NCBI RefSeq assembly: GCF_016888515.1
Contig: NZ_JAFEJK010000001.1
Location: forward strand, 124,001-188,000
Length of the DNA: 64,000 nt
Source: Shimia biformata
Lineage (GTDB): Bacteria; Pseudomonadota; Alphaproteobacteria; Rhodobacterales; Rhodobacteraceae
Direction of reading: 5' to 3'
The notes beneath the pieces were generated by a model. That model worked only from the letters and a program-made list of their open reading frames with translations, was not told the origin of the DNA and did not search any database. Below, one piece after another: positions 7,883-16,637 of this stretch (its first letter is position 1; every line of letters begins with the position of its first letter). A program made the position numbers and the translations under genes.

Positions 7883-9991
7883 ATGAAACGCCTGTCCCTT
7901 GCTGCAATTCTGGCTTCGTCCATCGCAGGTGGCGCCTGGGCTGAGAATTTCGCCCTTCTGGTCGGGGCCTCGACTTACGACAACCTCGACGAACGGTTCT
8001 GGCTCACGGGGCCGGCAAATGATGTCGACCTTGTGCGCACCTACCTGACCACCACCGCGCCTGTGCCATTCGCACCTGAGAATGTCACGGTACTGGCGGA
8101 TGGGCTGGAAGGCGGCACCAAGCCGACCCTCGCCGCCATCCGCGAGGCATTCGCCCAGATCGCCGCCCGTGCCCAGCAGGGCGATTTCGTCTATCTGCAT
8201 TTCTCGGGCCACGGCACCCAGGCCCCGGCGATCAACCCGGAAACCGAAATCGACGGACTGGATGAAATGTTCCTGCCGGTTGATATCGGCCCGTGGAACG
8301 ACACGGTCGGCACCGTTGAAAATGCGCTGGTCGATGATGAGATCGGTGTTCTGATCGGTGCGATACGGGCCAAGGGTGCCACGGTTTGGGCGGTGTTCGA
8401 CAGCTGCCATTCGGGCACCGTCACCCGCGGCGCGCCCTCTGGCGATGACGAGGACGAGGTCCGTCTGCGCAAGCTGTCCCCCGAAACGCTGGGTGTGACG
8501 CAAGCGGCACTGGATGATGCAGCCACACGCTCCCGTGCTCTCCCCGATCCCCGCACCCGCCCCGAAAGCCCGGTGGGGGATGCCCTGATGGGCGATGGTG
8601 ACGGCGCGTTTGTCGCATTCTATGCCGCGCAGACCAATGAAACGACACCGGAAAAACGCCTGCCCAAGGGCAAGCCGGGTCGCCGCTCGCAAGGCGTGTT
8701 CACTTATACGATTTTTGAAACTCTGGCCGAGAAACCCGGCCTGACCTACCGCCAGTTGGGGCAGGAAGTGATGCGCAAATACGCTGTCCAGAACCTGGCC
8801 CTGTCGACCCCGATGTTCGAAGGCGATCTCGACGCCCATGTATTCTCGGGCGAGGCAAGCGGCAAGATCACGCAATGGCCCGTCTCTCAGAGTGACTTTG
8901 GCCTTTCGGTCAAGGCCGGTCACCTGCAAGGCCTAACTCAGGGCGAAGTGCTGGCGATCCTACCCAGCCCCGCCAGCACGCTGAACGAGGCGTTGGGATA
9001 TGTCGAGGTGACCTTCGTCGATACCTTCACTGCCGAAGCCGAGGGTATAGACCACGAGGGCCTTGCCGCCTATGACGAGGCCGACCTGCCCCGCGGCGCC
9101 TATGTGCGCCGCTTGCAGGAGCCTGTGGATTTCACCCTGACCGTGGCCCTTCCTGACGCCGACGGCCCCGCCCTTCCAAACGCTCTGTTCGAGGCGATAG
9201 CGCAGCTACAGACCGATCTGGGCACGACGGGCCGCGTGCAGTTCGTGCCCGCAGGTTCCGAGGCCGATGTCCGCCTGGCGGTTCTGCCCGAAAGCCGGCG
9301 CCCGGATGCAGTCTGGATGCTACCCGGATCGGGCATGTTCGAGAATGAAAAACAAGGACAAATCCCGTCCATCGGAACGGATGGCCGCGACGCCGCCGAG
9401 GTCGCGGCACTGTTGCGGGACAACCTCGAGACCATGTCGCGTGCGATCAACCTGCTGCGACTGGGCGGTCAATACGACAACACGGGCCTGCGCATCGACC
9501 TGCGGCTTCAGACCAAGAACAAACAGAACCGCAACCTGCGTGACCTCGACCTTGCTTCGGTTCCGGTGCTGCTGCCGGACGACCAGGTCCATATCCTGAC
9601 TCGCAACGACAAGGATTTCCCCGTCGACGTGAACGTCCTGCATATCGGCTCGGACTACTCGATCTCGCATTTCTACTCGGGTCGACTGAACCCCGGAGAC
9701 CAACTCAAGAAGGGTCTGTTCCGCATAACGGACGAAGCCTTCGGACGCGACCGCGTGGTGGTCATCATCTCGCCCGCCCAACCCCAGACCCCGGTCGAGG
9801 ATTTGCGGTTTCTCGCGCAGGATGCGGTGGCAGTTACCCGCGGTCAGACGACCGGCGGCAGCGGCTTTTCCGCCGCTCTACAGGAAGCCGGTTTCGGAAC
9901 CGTCACCCGCGGCGCGATGGCGCTTGAAGATGACAGCGGCCCGGCCCCGGCAATCTTGCAATTCGATATCGACACCAAACCGGCGCGCTGA
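7883..9991 (+). CDS. Exported caspase-fold peptidase, second paralogue
   Basis: This 702-residue protein has a signal peptide (AWA-E, about residue 20). The caspase domain covers about 22-190, with GPAND near residue 43, H110 in HFSGHGTQ and C175 in VFDSCHSGT as the dyad. The C-terminal region (about 560-650; VDVNVLHIGSDYSISHFYSG) resembles the DUF4384-like end of the caspase at 1601-3652, so the two are paralogues with the same layout. It is preceded 9 bp upstream by the small exported protein. Bacterial caspase homologues usually cleave after basic residues; whether this one does cannot be told from sequence. Confidence 0.92.
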   Translation: MKRLSLAAILASSIAGGAWAENFALLVGASTYDNLDERFWLTGPANDVDLVRTYLTTTAPVPFAPENVTVLADGLEGGTKPTLAAIREAFAQIAARAQQGDFVYLHFSGHGTQAPAINPETEIDGLDEMFLPVDIGPWNDTVGTVENALVDDEIGVLIGAIRAKGATVWAVFDSCHSGTVTRGAPSGDDEDEVRLRKLSPETLGVTQAALDDAATRSRALPDPRTRPESPVGDALMGDGDGAFVAFYAAQTNETTPEKRLPKGKPGRRSQGVFTYTIFETLAEKPGLTYRQLGQEVMRKYAVQNLALSTPMFEGDLDAHVFSGEASGKITQWPVSQSDFGLSVKAGHLQGLTQGEVLAILPSPASTLNEALGYVEVTFVDTFTAEAEGIDHEGLAAYDEADLPRGAYVRRLQEPVDFTLTVALPDADGPALPNALFEAIAQLQTDLGTTGRVQFVPAGSEADVRLAVLPESRRPDAVWMLPGSGMFENEKQGQIPSIGTDGRDAAEVAALLRDNLETMSRAINLLRLGGQYDNTGLRIDLRLQTKNKQNRNLRDLDLASVPVLLPDDQVHILTRNDKDFPVDVNVLHIGSDYSISHFYSGRLNPGDQLKKGLFRITDEAFGRDRVVVIISPAQPQTPVEDLRFLAQDAVAVTRGQTTGGSGFSAALQEAGFGTVTRGAMALEDDSGPAPAILQFDIDTKPAR

Positions 9992-10019
9992 CTTTTTCTG
10001 GTTTCAAATACCCCGGGGT

Positions 10020-10036
10020 CCGGGGCAGCGCCCCGG
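10020..10036 (+). terminator. GC hairpin after second caspase gene
   Basis: CCGGGGC-AGC-GCCCCGG forms a perfect 7-bp stem about 30 bp past the stop codon. There is no T-run, so it may stabilise the 3' end of the mRNA or act as a weak terminator. Confidence 0.4.
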
Positions 10037-10050
10037 CCCTGTAAAACGAA

Positions 10051-10076
10051 AACGGCGCCCGAACCGGGGCGCCGTT
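10051..10076 (-). terminator. Rho-independent terminator of the aminotransferase gene
   Basis: AACGGCGCCC and GGGCGCCGTT form a perfect 10-bp stem with a 6-nt loop. Read leftward it is followed by TTCGTTTT, so it fits termination of the minus-strand aminotransferase transcript. Confidence 0.7.
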
Positions 10077-10100
10077 GACAGGTCTGACTAACCGGGTGGG

Positions 10101-11486
10101 TCAGGCTTTCATCAACCCTTCCGACTTGGCGTATTCATAGGCGTCATCCAGCGTCTTGGCGAACCGCGCCACCGCTTCCCTAACCTGCGCTTCGGTGATG
10201 ATCAGCGGCGGGCAGAATGCGATGGCGTCCTTGATGTTGCGGATTATCAGCCCGTGGTCGTGGGCGCGCTCGAAGAAAAACGCGCCGACCTTGCCCTCGG
10301 GATCAAACAGCGTGCGATTGGTCTTGTCCGCCACCAGTTGCACCGCCGCGATCAGGCCGACGCCGCGCACCTGCCCGACCATCGGGTGATCGGCCAGCTT
10401 GCCCAGTTCCGCATGCAGCACCTCGCCCACACGGGCGGCATTTCCAACAAGGTCACGTTCCTCGATGATCGCAAGGTTTTCCAGACCAACCGCCGTCGCA
10501 ACCGGGTGCCCCGAGCCGGTGAAGCCATGCCCCAGCGTTCCAAGTTCGGCGGTGTGTGTGGCAATGGCCTGATAGACCTCGTCCGACAGCATGATCGCCG
10601 CGAGAGGTTGATAAGATGACGTCAGCTGTTTGGACAGAACAAGGAAATCGGGTTTGATGCCGAATGTCTCGCACGCGAACATCTTGCCAGTGCGCCCGAA
10701 GCCGGTGATGACTTCATCCGCAATCAGCAGGATGTCATATTTTTTGCAGATGGCCTGCACCTTTTCCCAGTAGCCCGCCGGGGGCACCAGCACGCCGCCC
10801 GCCCCGATCAGCGGTTCGCCAATGAAGGCCGCGACGGTTTCCGGGCCTTCCTCCTGAATCACCGCCTCGATCTCATCTGCCAGCCGCTGAGCGAACTGTT
10901 CTTCGGTCTCGCCATCGTTGGCAAACGCATAAGCATGCGGCGTAGTCACATGGCGCACCGGGATCGCGGGCAAGTCGAACCCGGTGTGGTTCCAGGGCAA
11001 GCCCGTCAGCGACCCCGAGGCAATGGTGATACCGTGGTAGCCGTTCTTGCGTGCGATAAATTTCTTTTTCTCAGGCCGGCCCAGTGCGTTGTTCATGAAC
11101 CAGACCAGCTTGATTACCGTATCATTGGCTTCCGAGCCGGAATTGGTAAAGAACACCTTGGTAAGATGATCCGGCGTAATTTCGACCAGCTTGTCGGCCA
11201 ATCGAGCAGCCGGACCGTGGGTCTTTTGAGCAAACACATGATAATAGGGCAGCTTGGCCATCTGCTCTGACGCGGCCTTCTGCAAACGGTCCTCGCCGAA
11301 GCCGACCGCAACTGACCACAATCCCGCCAACGCCTCGATATACTCATTGCCCTGGTCGTCATAGACAAAGACTCCGTCGCCGCGATCCATGACCCGCGGG
11401 CCTTCAGCCTCAAGCTTGCGGGCGTTGGTATAGGGGTGCAGGTGCGCGCGCTTGTCCAGTTCGGCAGTCGAGTTCATAAGGTTCAT
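10101..11486 (-). CDS. Class-III pyridoxal-phosphate aminotransferase (omega-transaminase type)
   Basis: A 461-residue fold-type-I transaminase. It shows ALAGLWSVAVGFG, the TNSGSEANDT cofactor-phosphate loop, LIADEVITGFGRTG (cofactor Asp) and LSKQLTSSYQP, whose lysine forms the Schiff base. The family moves amino groups from diamines, beta-alanine, taurine or similar onto pyruvate or 2-oxoglutarate; the substrate cannot be set here. I chose the ATG at 11486 because AAGGAG sits 6-7 nt before it; a GTG 57 bp upstream lacks support. It stands alone between the protease locus and the signalling genes. Confidence 0.92.
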   Translation of the reverse strand: MNLMNSTAELDKRAHLHPYTNARKLEAEGPRVMDRGDGVFVYDDQGNEYIEALAGLWSVAVGFGEDRLQKAASEQMAKLPYYHVFAQKTHGPAARLADKLVEITPDHLTKVFFTNSGSEANDTVIKLVWFMNNALGRPEKKKFIARKNGYHGITIASGSLTGLPWNHTGFDLPAIPVRHVTTPHAYAFANDGETEEQFAQRLADEIEAVIQEEGPETVAAFIGEPLIGAGGVLVPPAGYWEKVQAICKKYDILLIADEVITGFGRTGKMFACETFGIKPDFLVLSKQLTSSYQPLAAIMLSDEVYQAIATHTAELGTLGHGFTGSGHPVATAVGLENLAIIEERDLVGNAARVGEVLHAELGKLADHPMVGQVRGVGLIAAVQLVADKTNRTLFDPEGKVGAFFFERAHDHGLIIRNIKDAIAFCPPLIITEAQVREAVARFAKTLDDAYEYAKSEGLMKA

Positions 11487-11718
11487 CGGACTCTCCTTGA
11501 AAGGTGGGGTCAAGAAATCGGACCGTGGGGATGGATATCTCACGGATCTTGATATCGCTGGTAGAGCAGTTCCGAAGGATAAAAAATAGATAATTCAGGG
11601 TATGCCGTTCTTGGACACCCCAAAATGCCCGTATTGAATTACCGATCGAACGACCAAAATATTGCAGTTACGCGCCAGCTTGCGCATAGTGAGCGGGACA
11701 ACTTTAAGGATTTTACTA

Positions 11719-12111
11719 GTGCCAAGCCTCAACCGCATTCTTCATGTCGAAGACGACCCGGACATCCGCGAAATCGTCAATATCTGCCTTTGCGCAATGG
11801 GCGGGTTCGAGTTGTTGCAATGTGAAGGCGGTCAGCAAGCGATGGACAAGGCCGAGGCATTCGCGCCCGACTTGTTTCTGTTCGACCTGATGATGCCAGG
11901 CATGAGCGGGATCGACACGCTGAAAGCACTTCGCGAAATCCCCGCGCTTGTCGGCGTGCCCGCGATTTTCTGCACATCGGTCAATGTTGCGGAAGAATAC
12001 AAAAGCGAGTTACGCGCACTTTCGGTCGGGGCAGTTCAGAAACCGTTTGATCCGATGACCCTCGCGCAGCAGATCACAGACATCTGGAACGCGCATCATC
12101 AGGGTCAATAG
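11719..12111 (+). CDS. Single-domain response regulator (CheY-like)
   Basis: A 130-residue receiver with no output domain: EDD acidic pair at 11-13, phospho-acceptor D56 in LFLFDLMMPGMSG, and VQKPFDP with the conserved lysine. I chose the GTG at 11719 because AGGA lies 8 nt upstream and the first beta strand starts shortly after. It converges on an HPt and hybrid-like kinase pair at 12127-13924, so it may be the phosphate carrier or sink of that relay. Confidence 0.88.
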   Translation: MPSLNRILHVEDDPDIREIVNICLCAMGGFELLQCEGGQQAMDKAEAFAPDLFLFDLMMPGMSGIDTLKALREIPALVGVPAIFCTSVNVAEEYKSELRALSVGAVQKPFDPMTLAQQITDIWNAHHQGQ

Positions 12112-12126
12112 AATCGGGTCGCCCCG

Positions 12127-12465
12127 TCACTCGTCCCCGAAACAGGCGCACATCTCGTCCGCCAGTTCATCGGCCAGAAGAAGCATCTCCATCTCATCCG
12201 CCAGCGGCAGATTGCGCAGAACCACATCCGCCAGCATAGCTTCAGTGGCCTGCGCTACGCGGGCAAGCTCGTGGAATCCATGCGTCGGCGCAACGCCAAC
12301 GATATTGTGGGACAGGTAAAACAGCCGATGAACCATCTCAGGCGTTCCGGTTCCTGCCGAAAACTCGCAGATCAGGTCCTCAACCTCGGAGTGCTTGCGC
12401 CGCAGCGACCCCAGGAATCGAAGGCGCAATTGCGCAATCGGGTCAAGCGCGGTTCCGTCAGCCAT
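12127..12465 (-). CDS. HPt-like phosphotransfer protein with atypical motif
   Basis: A 112-residue all-helical protein with a candidate phospho-histidine H53 in LSHNIVGVAPTHGF, placed as in HPt domains. HPt domains normally read H-x-x-K-G; here the lysine is valine (HNIVG), so phosphotransfer could be altered. Its start overlaps the end of the kinase gene by 8 bp, and a CheY-like gene converges downstream. The three probably form one relay. Confidence 0.72.
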   Translation of the reverse strand: MADGTALDPIAQLRLRFLGSLRRKHSEVEDLICEFSAGTGTPEMVHRLFYLSHNIVGVAPTHGFHELARVAQATEAMLADVVLRNLPLADEMEMLLLADELADEMCACFGDE

Positions 12466-13924
12466 GATCCACCTCGGTCTGTTCCGCCAGCGGCATTGTT
12501 ACGAAGAAGGTCGTGCCTTTGCCCAGCTCACTTTCATAGTCGATTTCAGCGGCGTGGGCATGCACGATCTGCTGCACGATGTTCAGCCCCAGCCCGGTGC
12601 CTTCATGGGCGCGGTGATCGGTCGAATCGATCTGACTGAACTTGGCAAAAATCTTGTCCTTCGATCCCTCGGGAATACCGATCCCGGTGTCGGTGACACT
12701 GATCCGAATGGCATCGCCGATATTGCACACTTCGACGGTGACGCTGCTGCCGTCTGATGAAAATTTCACAGCGTTCGACAACAGGTTGTCAAAGACTTGC
12801 AACATCCGGTCATAGTCGCCACGCACAAGATGCCCGCGATCCATGCGCCCGGTGACGACTTTCACGTCCTTGTTTTCCTTCTGCGAGAACGAGGCAATCG
12901 CATCGACCGAATCCTCGACCACCTCGGCCGGATCAAGCGAGACGAAGTTGTAGTTCATCTGCTCGCTTTCCAGCTTTTGCAGGTCCAGCAGGTCGTTGAT
13001 CAGGTTGGAAAGCCGTTTGCTGTTTTTGTCCGCGATCCCAAGGATCTTCTGATAGCCCTCTGGATTCGCGGTCGTATCCATGGATTTCATCAACCCAAGC
13101 GCCCCGATGATCGAAGTCAATGGCGTGCGCAATTCATGGCTGACAACAGAAACGAACTGCGACTTCAGCTCATAGACCTCTTTGGCGCGGTCGCGTTCGA
13201 TCCTCAGTTCCTCGTATTGTTCGATGCCATTGCGGTAGAGCCGCAGGAAAATCATCGAACATTCCAGCACGAAGTAGAGAACAAACAGGACCGTCAGGAA
13301 ATGCACCCACATCGCCGATCGGATCGGCGGCTGCTCGACCCAGATGTCGCGCAGCGGGATGAACAGGAATACAGCACCATAGATCACCAGACGGACACCC
13401 AGAACCGATGGCAACTGGTGGTTGTTCACGGCCGCAAAAAGCCCAGCGGCAAAGAGGAAGAACAACGATGTGAAATGCTCGGCTGGCCCTTCGAGGTTCG
13501 CCACCATCAAGGTGAAACTGCCGACCGCAATTGAACTCAGCGTCGATGTGGCCAGCAATTGCCGATGGAACATGCGCGCCTTGCGCGCCGACCCGCCATT
13601 CCAGCGGAACGCACGCATCGAGACGAAGGTGTCCAGCATCTCGGTGCCCTGGCACAGGGCGAAACAGAAAAGTGCGATATCGGGACTATAGAAAAACGCG
13701 CACAACAAGGCCGCGCCGAAATAGATCCCCTGGCGCTGCCAGAACAGGGCAAGCCCGCCGCCGGCGAAATCCTTGATCTGCTTCTCAAGGCGCTTGACGT
13801 CCGCGCCCGTCAGCTTGTGAGACGATCGCAGTTTGCCAACAATATGGCGAAGGGCGGCCTTTGGCCCGATCGCGAAATCGGGTGCGTTGGGCATATCCCC
13901 TTGGGTTTCTGCGGTTGGCTTCAT
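12458..13924 (-). CDS. Multi-TM sensor histidine kinase
   Basis: A 488-residue kinase. The N-terminal half has about six hydrophobic segments (roughly 67-90, 125-145, 150-167, 172-190, 207-228) without a large periplasmic domain, so sensing is probably inside the membrane. A linker helix leads to H263 in SVVSHELRTPLTS, N-box NLLSNAVKFS, and G boxes TDTGIGIP and GTGLGLNIV. It lacks a receiver and an HPt of its own; the adjacent HPt-like and CheY-like genes may supply these. Confidence 0.92.
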   Translation of the reverse strand: MKPTAETQGDMPNAPDFAIGPKAALRHIVGKLRSSHKLTGADVKRLEKQIKDFAGGGLALFWQRQGIYFGAALLCAFFYSPDIALFCFALCQGTEMLDTFVSMRAFRWNGGSARKARMFHRQLLATSTLSSIAVGSFTLMVANLEGPAEHFTSLFFLFAAGLFAAVNNHQLPSVLGVRLVIYGAVFLFIPLRDIWVEQPPIRSAMWVHFLTVLFVLYFVLECSMIFLRLYRNGIEQYEELRIERDRAKEVYELKSQFVSVVSHELRTPLTSIIGALGLMKSMDTTANPEGYQKILGIADKNSKRLSNLINDLLDLQKLESEQMNYNFVSLDPAEVVEDSVDAIASFSQKENKDVKVVTGRMDRGHLVRGDYDRMLQVFDNLLSNAVKFSSDGSSVTVEVCNIGDAIRISVTDTGIGIPEGSKDKIFAKFSQIDSTDHRAHEGTGLGLNIVQQIVHAHAAEIDYESELGKGTTFFVTMPLAEQTEVDHG

Positions 13925-14024
13925 GATGACTGCTGCCCGTATAAGAATACTTGTTGCCTACCATGTTAGCCCTGGATTGTGGCAAGGTTCGGGACCAATC
14001 GCGGAATTTCAACGGTGATTGTGT

Positions 14025-14408
14025 TCAATGTAGCGCCGATCCGCACGGCGGTTCGATCACCTGCCCTTGATACCGCAGCTGCGGAACAACGCGATGATGG
14101 CAGTTGAATTCGACCATTTCGAATGTCGTATCGATGTGGCTGGTGCGGTGCGGCACGTAGGCTGACTGCGAAAAAGTGCCCGTTGCCTCGACAAGATCGC
14201 CAGTCTCGACACGTGCCTGGAACTCCGCGATCAGTTGCGGGTCGCGCAGCGTAAAGGACACGCGATTGGGGTATTTCTGAACCGGTGTCACGCCAGGATT
14301 TGCGGGTTCGACCGAAAGATCGACAAGAAGACGCGGGTCCTCATCTTGTAGAAACAGGGTTTCTGCGACTTCACCCATTACATGGAAACGCATGAAAAAT
14401 TCAGACAT
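14025..14408 (-). CDS. Conserved hypothetical protein, possible OB-fold
   Basis: This 127-residue protein is not recognised with confidence. It is soluble and beta-rich, with RVETGDLVEATGTFSQSAY followed by IDTTFEMVEF, a strand pattern seen in OB-fold proteins. I chose the ATG at 14408 because AAAGG lies about 7 nt before it; a GTG two codons upstream is also open. It is followed by a 515-bp non-coding stretch and then the AHL synthase gene on the other strand. Confidence 0.6.
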   Translation of the reverse strand: MSEFFMRFHVMGEVAETLFLQDEDPRLLVDLSVEPANPGVTPVQKYPNRVSFTLRDPQLIAEFQARVETGDLVEATGTFSQSAYVPHRTSHIDTTFEMVEFNCHHRVVPQLRYQGQVIEPPCGSALH

Positions 14409-14923
14409 GTTCACCCTTTCGGCAGCCGGGCCGCGCCCCCACGTGGCCCATATTTTTCAACACTTTGGCCACCGCTTGGCGACCTGCCCTATGGTTGTGG
14501 CGCCGCAAACTGGCAAAAACATGGTAGTTGCGTGAAATTTCGGCGGAGCGTCAGGTTGACGCCAATGCAGTACCAAAAGCACTTCGATCTGGCGCGACAC
14601 GGCGTCAAAGTTGTGCATTACTCATAGTTGAATCGCAAAATTGATAACGCATTTGCCACAGTTTTGCCGTTTTCCTGCGATTGTGGCATTTTTTCTCTGG
14701 AAAAACGGTCAGGCATGTGGCCTGTTACTAGAAAAGTTGAGGCAGACATCAAGGCACCGAAGGATCAGAAAGATCCAGGAGTCTATCGGTAGTAGAGTGC
14801 TCCTGGGGCTTGGAGTCTTCGCTCGACAACGCGTGTGGTATATTTGTTGCCGATTGCGTGGCGACAGGTTGACGGTGTTCACCGGTACGACATGAACCGA
14901 CTGCGACGGGACTGAAGACAACT
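14409..14923. other. 515-bp intergenic region upstream of luxI-type gene
   Basis: No convincing reading frame: short frames here have no start context or family resemblance, and no luxR remnant is visible in any frame. The stretch is AT-richer than its surroundings. It holds a hairpin with a T-run (14654-14694), a GGATC-AGAAA-GATCC dyad (14762-14776) and a 7-bp stem CCAGGAG/CTCCTGG (14775-14806). It may carry a long leader or a small RNA. Confidence 0.5.
14654..14694 (+). terminator. Terminator-like hairpin with T-run in non-coding region
   Basis: TGCCACA (14654-14660) pairs with TGTGGCA (14682-14688) across a 21-nt loop and is followed at once by TTTTTT. No plus-strand gene lies upstream, so it could end a small RNA or attenuate the leader of the AHL synthase gene. 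Confidence 0.35.
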
Positions 14924-15511
14924 ATGCATGCGACAACGCTCTCATTCGGCAACATGCACAATCACGGCGACCTTCTGGTGCGTCTGTTCAAAGCACGACG
15001 CCAAAGCTTTATTGTCCAGAACAACTGGAACCTTCCTGAAACGGAAGGGATGGAATACGACCAGTATGACACCCCCGCCAGCCGGTGGATCGCGGTGCAT
15101 GAAGGGGATCGTATCCTGGCCGGAATCCGCCTGACGCCCACAACGGCGAAATGTGGGATGTACTCCTATATGATCCGGGATGCTCAGAAGGGAATGCTGG
15201 ACACGATCCCGTCGAACCTTCTGGATTTCGAAGCGCCGGTTGACCCGGACGTTTGGGAAAGCAGCCGGGTCTTCATCGCCAAAGATATCCCCGCCAACAT
15301 CCGCAACAAGGTCCAGCGCCAGTTGATGATGCAGCTGATCACCGCAGCGCGGGAACAAGGCGCCAAGAAACTTCTGGGCATGGTGCCTGCGGTCTGGCCG
15401 CGCTGGATCGGTCGTCTTGGGCTGCGGGCGGAACCCGCAGGTCCGGTGATGGAGATGGACGGCCTGAAGGTTCAGGTCGCCATGATGGACCTGGAAGAAA
15501 ACCTGCACTGA
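14924..15511 (+). CDS. Acyl-homoserine-lactone synthase (LuxI family)
   Basis: This 195-residue protein makes AHL signals from S-adenosylmethionine and acyl-ACP. The family invariants are visible: R26 and F29 in ARRQSF, W35, E44/D46/D49 in MEYDQYD, R69 in AGIRL, and E112/R115 in WESSRVF. No LuxR-type receptor gene is adjacent, so it is an orphan synthase here. The gene converges on a receiver/degenerate-GGDEF gene. The ATG at 14924 has only a weak ribosome site (ACTGAAGACAACT). A family of LuxI-like acyltransferases with other products cannot be excluded. Confidence 0.87.
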   Translation: MHATTLSFGNMHNHGDLLVRLFKARRQSFIVQNNWNLPETEGMEYDQYDTPASRWIAVHEGDRILAGIRLTPTTAKCGMYSYMIRDAQKGMLDTIPSNLLDFEAPVDPDVWESSRVFIAKDIPANIRNKVQRQLMMQLITAAREQGAKKLLGMVPAVWPRWIGRLGLRAEPAGPVMEMDGLKVQVAMMDLEENLH

Positions 15512-15554
15512 CACCGCCCGCCCCGCGCCACGGGACCGCGACGTCACGCGGCTT

Positions 15555-16637
15555 TTAGCTGGCTTTGCCTGAAAACGCCCCCGACGCGCTGGGATCGTCC
15601 CGCATCGAGTCACGCAGCAGGACCTCATAGGCGCGGCGCTCCATTTCCGACTGCATGTCGGACCGGCGGCGCGAACGGATGATCCGCTGCAGCTTGCGCA
15701 TGACTTCCTTCTGGTTGGACGAGCGATATTCAGCGTTTTCAACCGCTTGCTGCAACGAGAACAATGCCCCGGCGCGGGTCAGCGACATCAGCGATACGGT
15801 TTCGCCGACGCACATGCGAACCGGTTGGCCGCTCATGCGGACAGCCGAGGTTTCCCCGACACGTGCGTTCAGCATCATCTCGAATGCATGCTGTGACAGC
15901 GCATTGCGCGATTTCACCGCAACCAGAAACACTCCCGCACCGCGATAGGTGATCAAGTTTTCTTCGCTGTTGAAATTGTCCGAAAGATAAGACGCCACAT
16001 CGGTCAGAAGCTGGCGGAAGGCCAGGTGGCTGAGTCCCTCGAACACCTGCTCGGCATTGGCGATTTTCACGCCAAAGACACTGAGCCGCAGCAGACGCGC
16101 GCGGCTGAGCTGCATCAGGTAGTTTTCAAAACTTACATAGCCCACAACCCGTTCGATTCCTGAAATCTCGATGGGTTCGTTCAGGCTGTGCTCCATGCTC
16201 TTGTCGAGATCTTTTTTCAGCGCCGCGACTTCGGACATCCCCTGCCGGTTGCGAGCCTGCTCGCGGAAGAGACGCTCGGCGTTCTTGATGCGGCTGAACA
16301 GCTCAAGAAAATCGAAGGGCTTGGTCACATAGTCGGTAGCACCGGCGGAAAAGGCCCGGTCGATGTATTTCTTCTGACTCATCGCCGTCAGCATGACGAT
16401 CGGCGTGCGGCGATACCCGGGCGTCTTTCGGATTTTCTCGCAAAGGGTAATGCCGTTCATCACCGGCATTTGAATATCCAGAAGGAAGCAGTCGAACGGA
16501 TCGTCGGCCTCGTTGATCAACCGGATCGCCTCGGGGCCGGATTCGGCTGTGACGATCTGGTGATCGGTTTCGGCCTCCACCGAAGCGGTCAAAAGATCAC
16601 GGATGTTTTCGTCGTCATCGACTGCCAGTATCTTCAT
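15555..16637 (-). CDS. Receiver protein with degenerate GGDEF-like domain
   Basis: A 360-residue protein. The receiver (about 1-120) has DDDEN at 7-11, phospho-acceptor D54 in FLLDIQMPVMNG, and VTKPFDF. A coiled linker leads to a domain (about 175-330) that looks like GGDEF, but the signature is replaced by YRGAGVFLVAV, so diguanylate cyclase activity is unlikely. It may bind nucleotide or act through protein contacts. I chose the ATG at 16637, at the usual first strand (MKILAVDD); the frame is open further upstream. It converges on the AHL synthase. Confidence 0.8.
   Translation of the reverse strand: MKILAVDDDENIRDLLTASVEAETDHQIVTAESGPEAIRLINEADDPFDCFLLDIQMPVMNGITLCEKIRKTPGYRRTPIVMLTAMSQKKYIDRAFSAGATDYVTKPFDFLELFSRIKNAERLFREQARNRQGMSEVAALKKDLDKSMEHSLNEPIEISGIERVVGYVSFENYLMQLSRARLLRLSVFGVKIANAEQVFEGLSHLAFRQLLTDVASYLSDNFNSEENLITYRGAGVFLVAVKSRNALSQHAFEMMLNARVGETSAVRMSGQPVRMCVGETVSLMSLTRAGALFSLQQAVENAEYRSSNQKEVMRKLQRIIRSRRRSDMQSEMERRAYEVLLRDSMRDDPSASGAFSGKAS

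Noticed and set aside
1-9991. A phage-defence island reading of the caspase/trypsin locus
   Set aside because: Effector proteins carry signal peptides, and no NTPase sensor, nuclease, CRISPR or cyclic-oligonucleotide gene is present. An envelope role fits better.
14409-14923. A decayed luxR gene upstream of the AHL synthase
   Set aside because: No frame shows the autoinducer-binding or GerE helix-turn-helix motifs, even in fragments.
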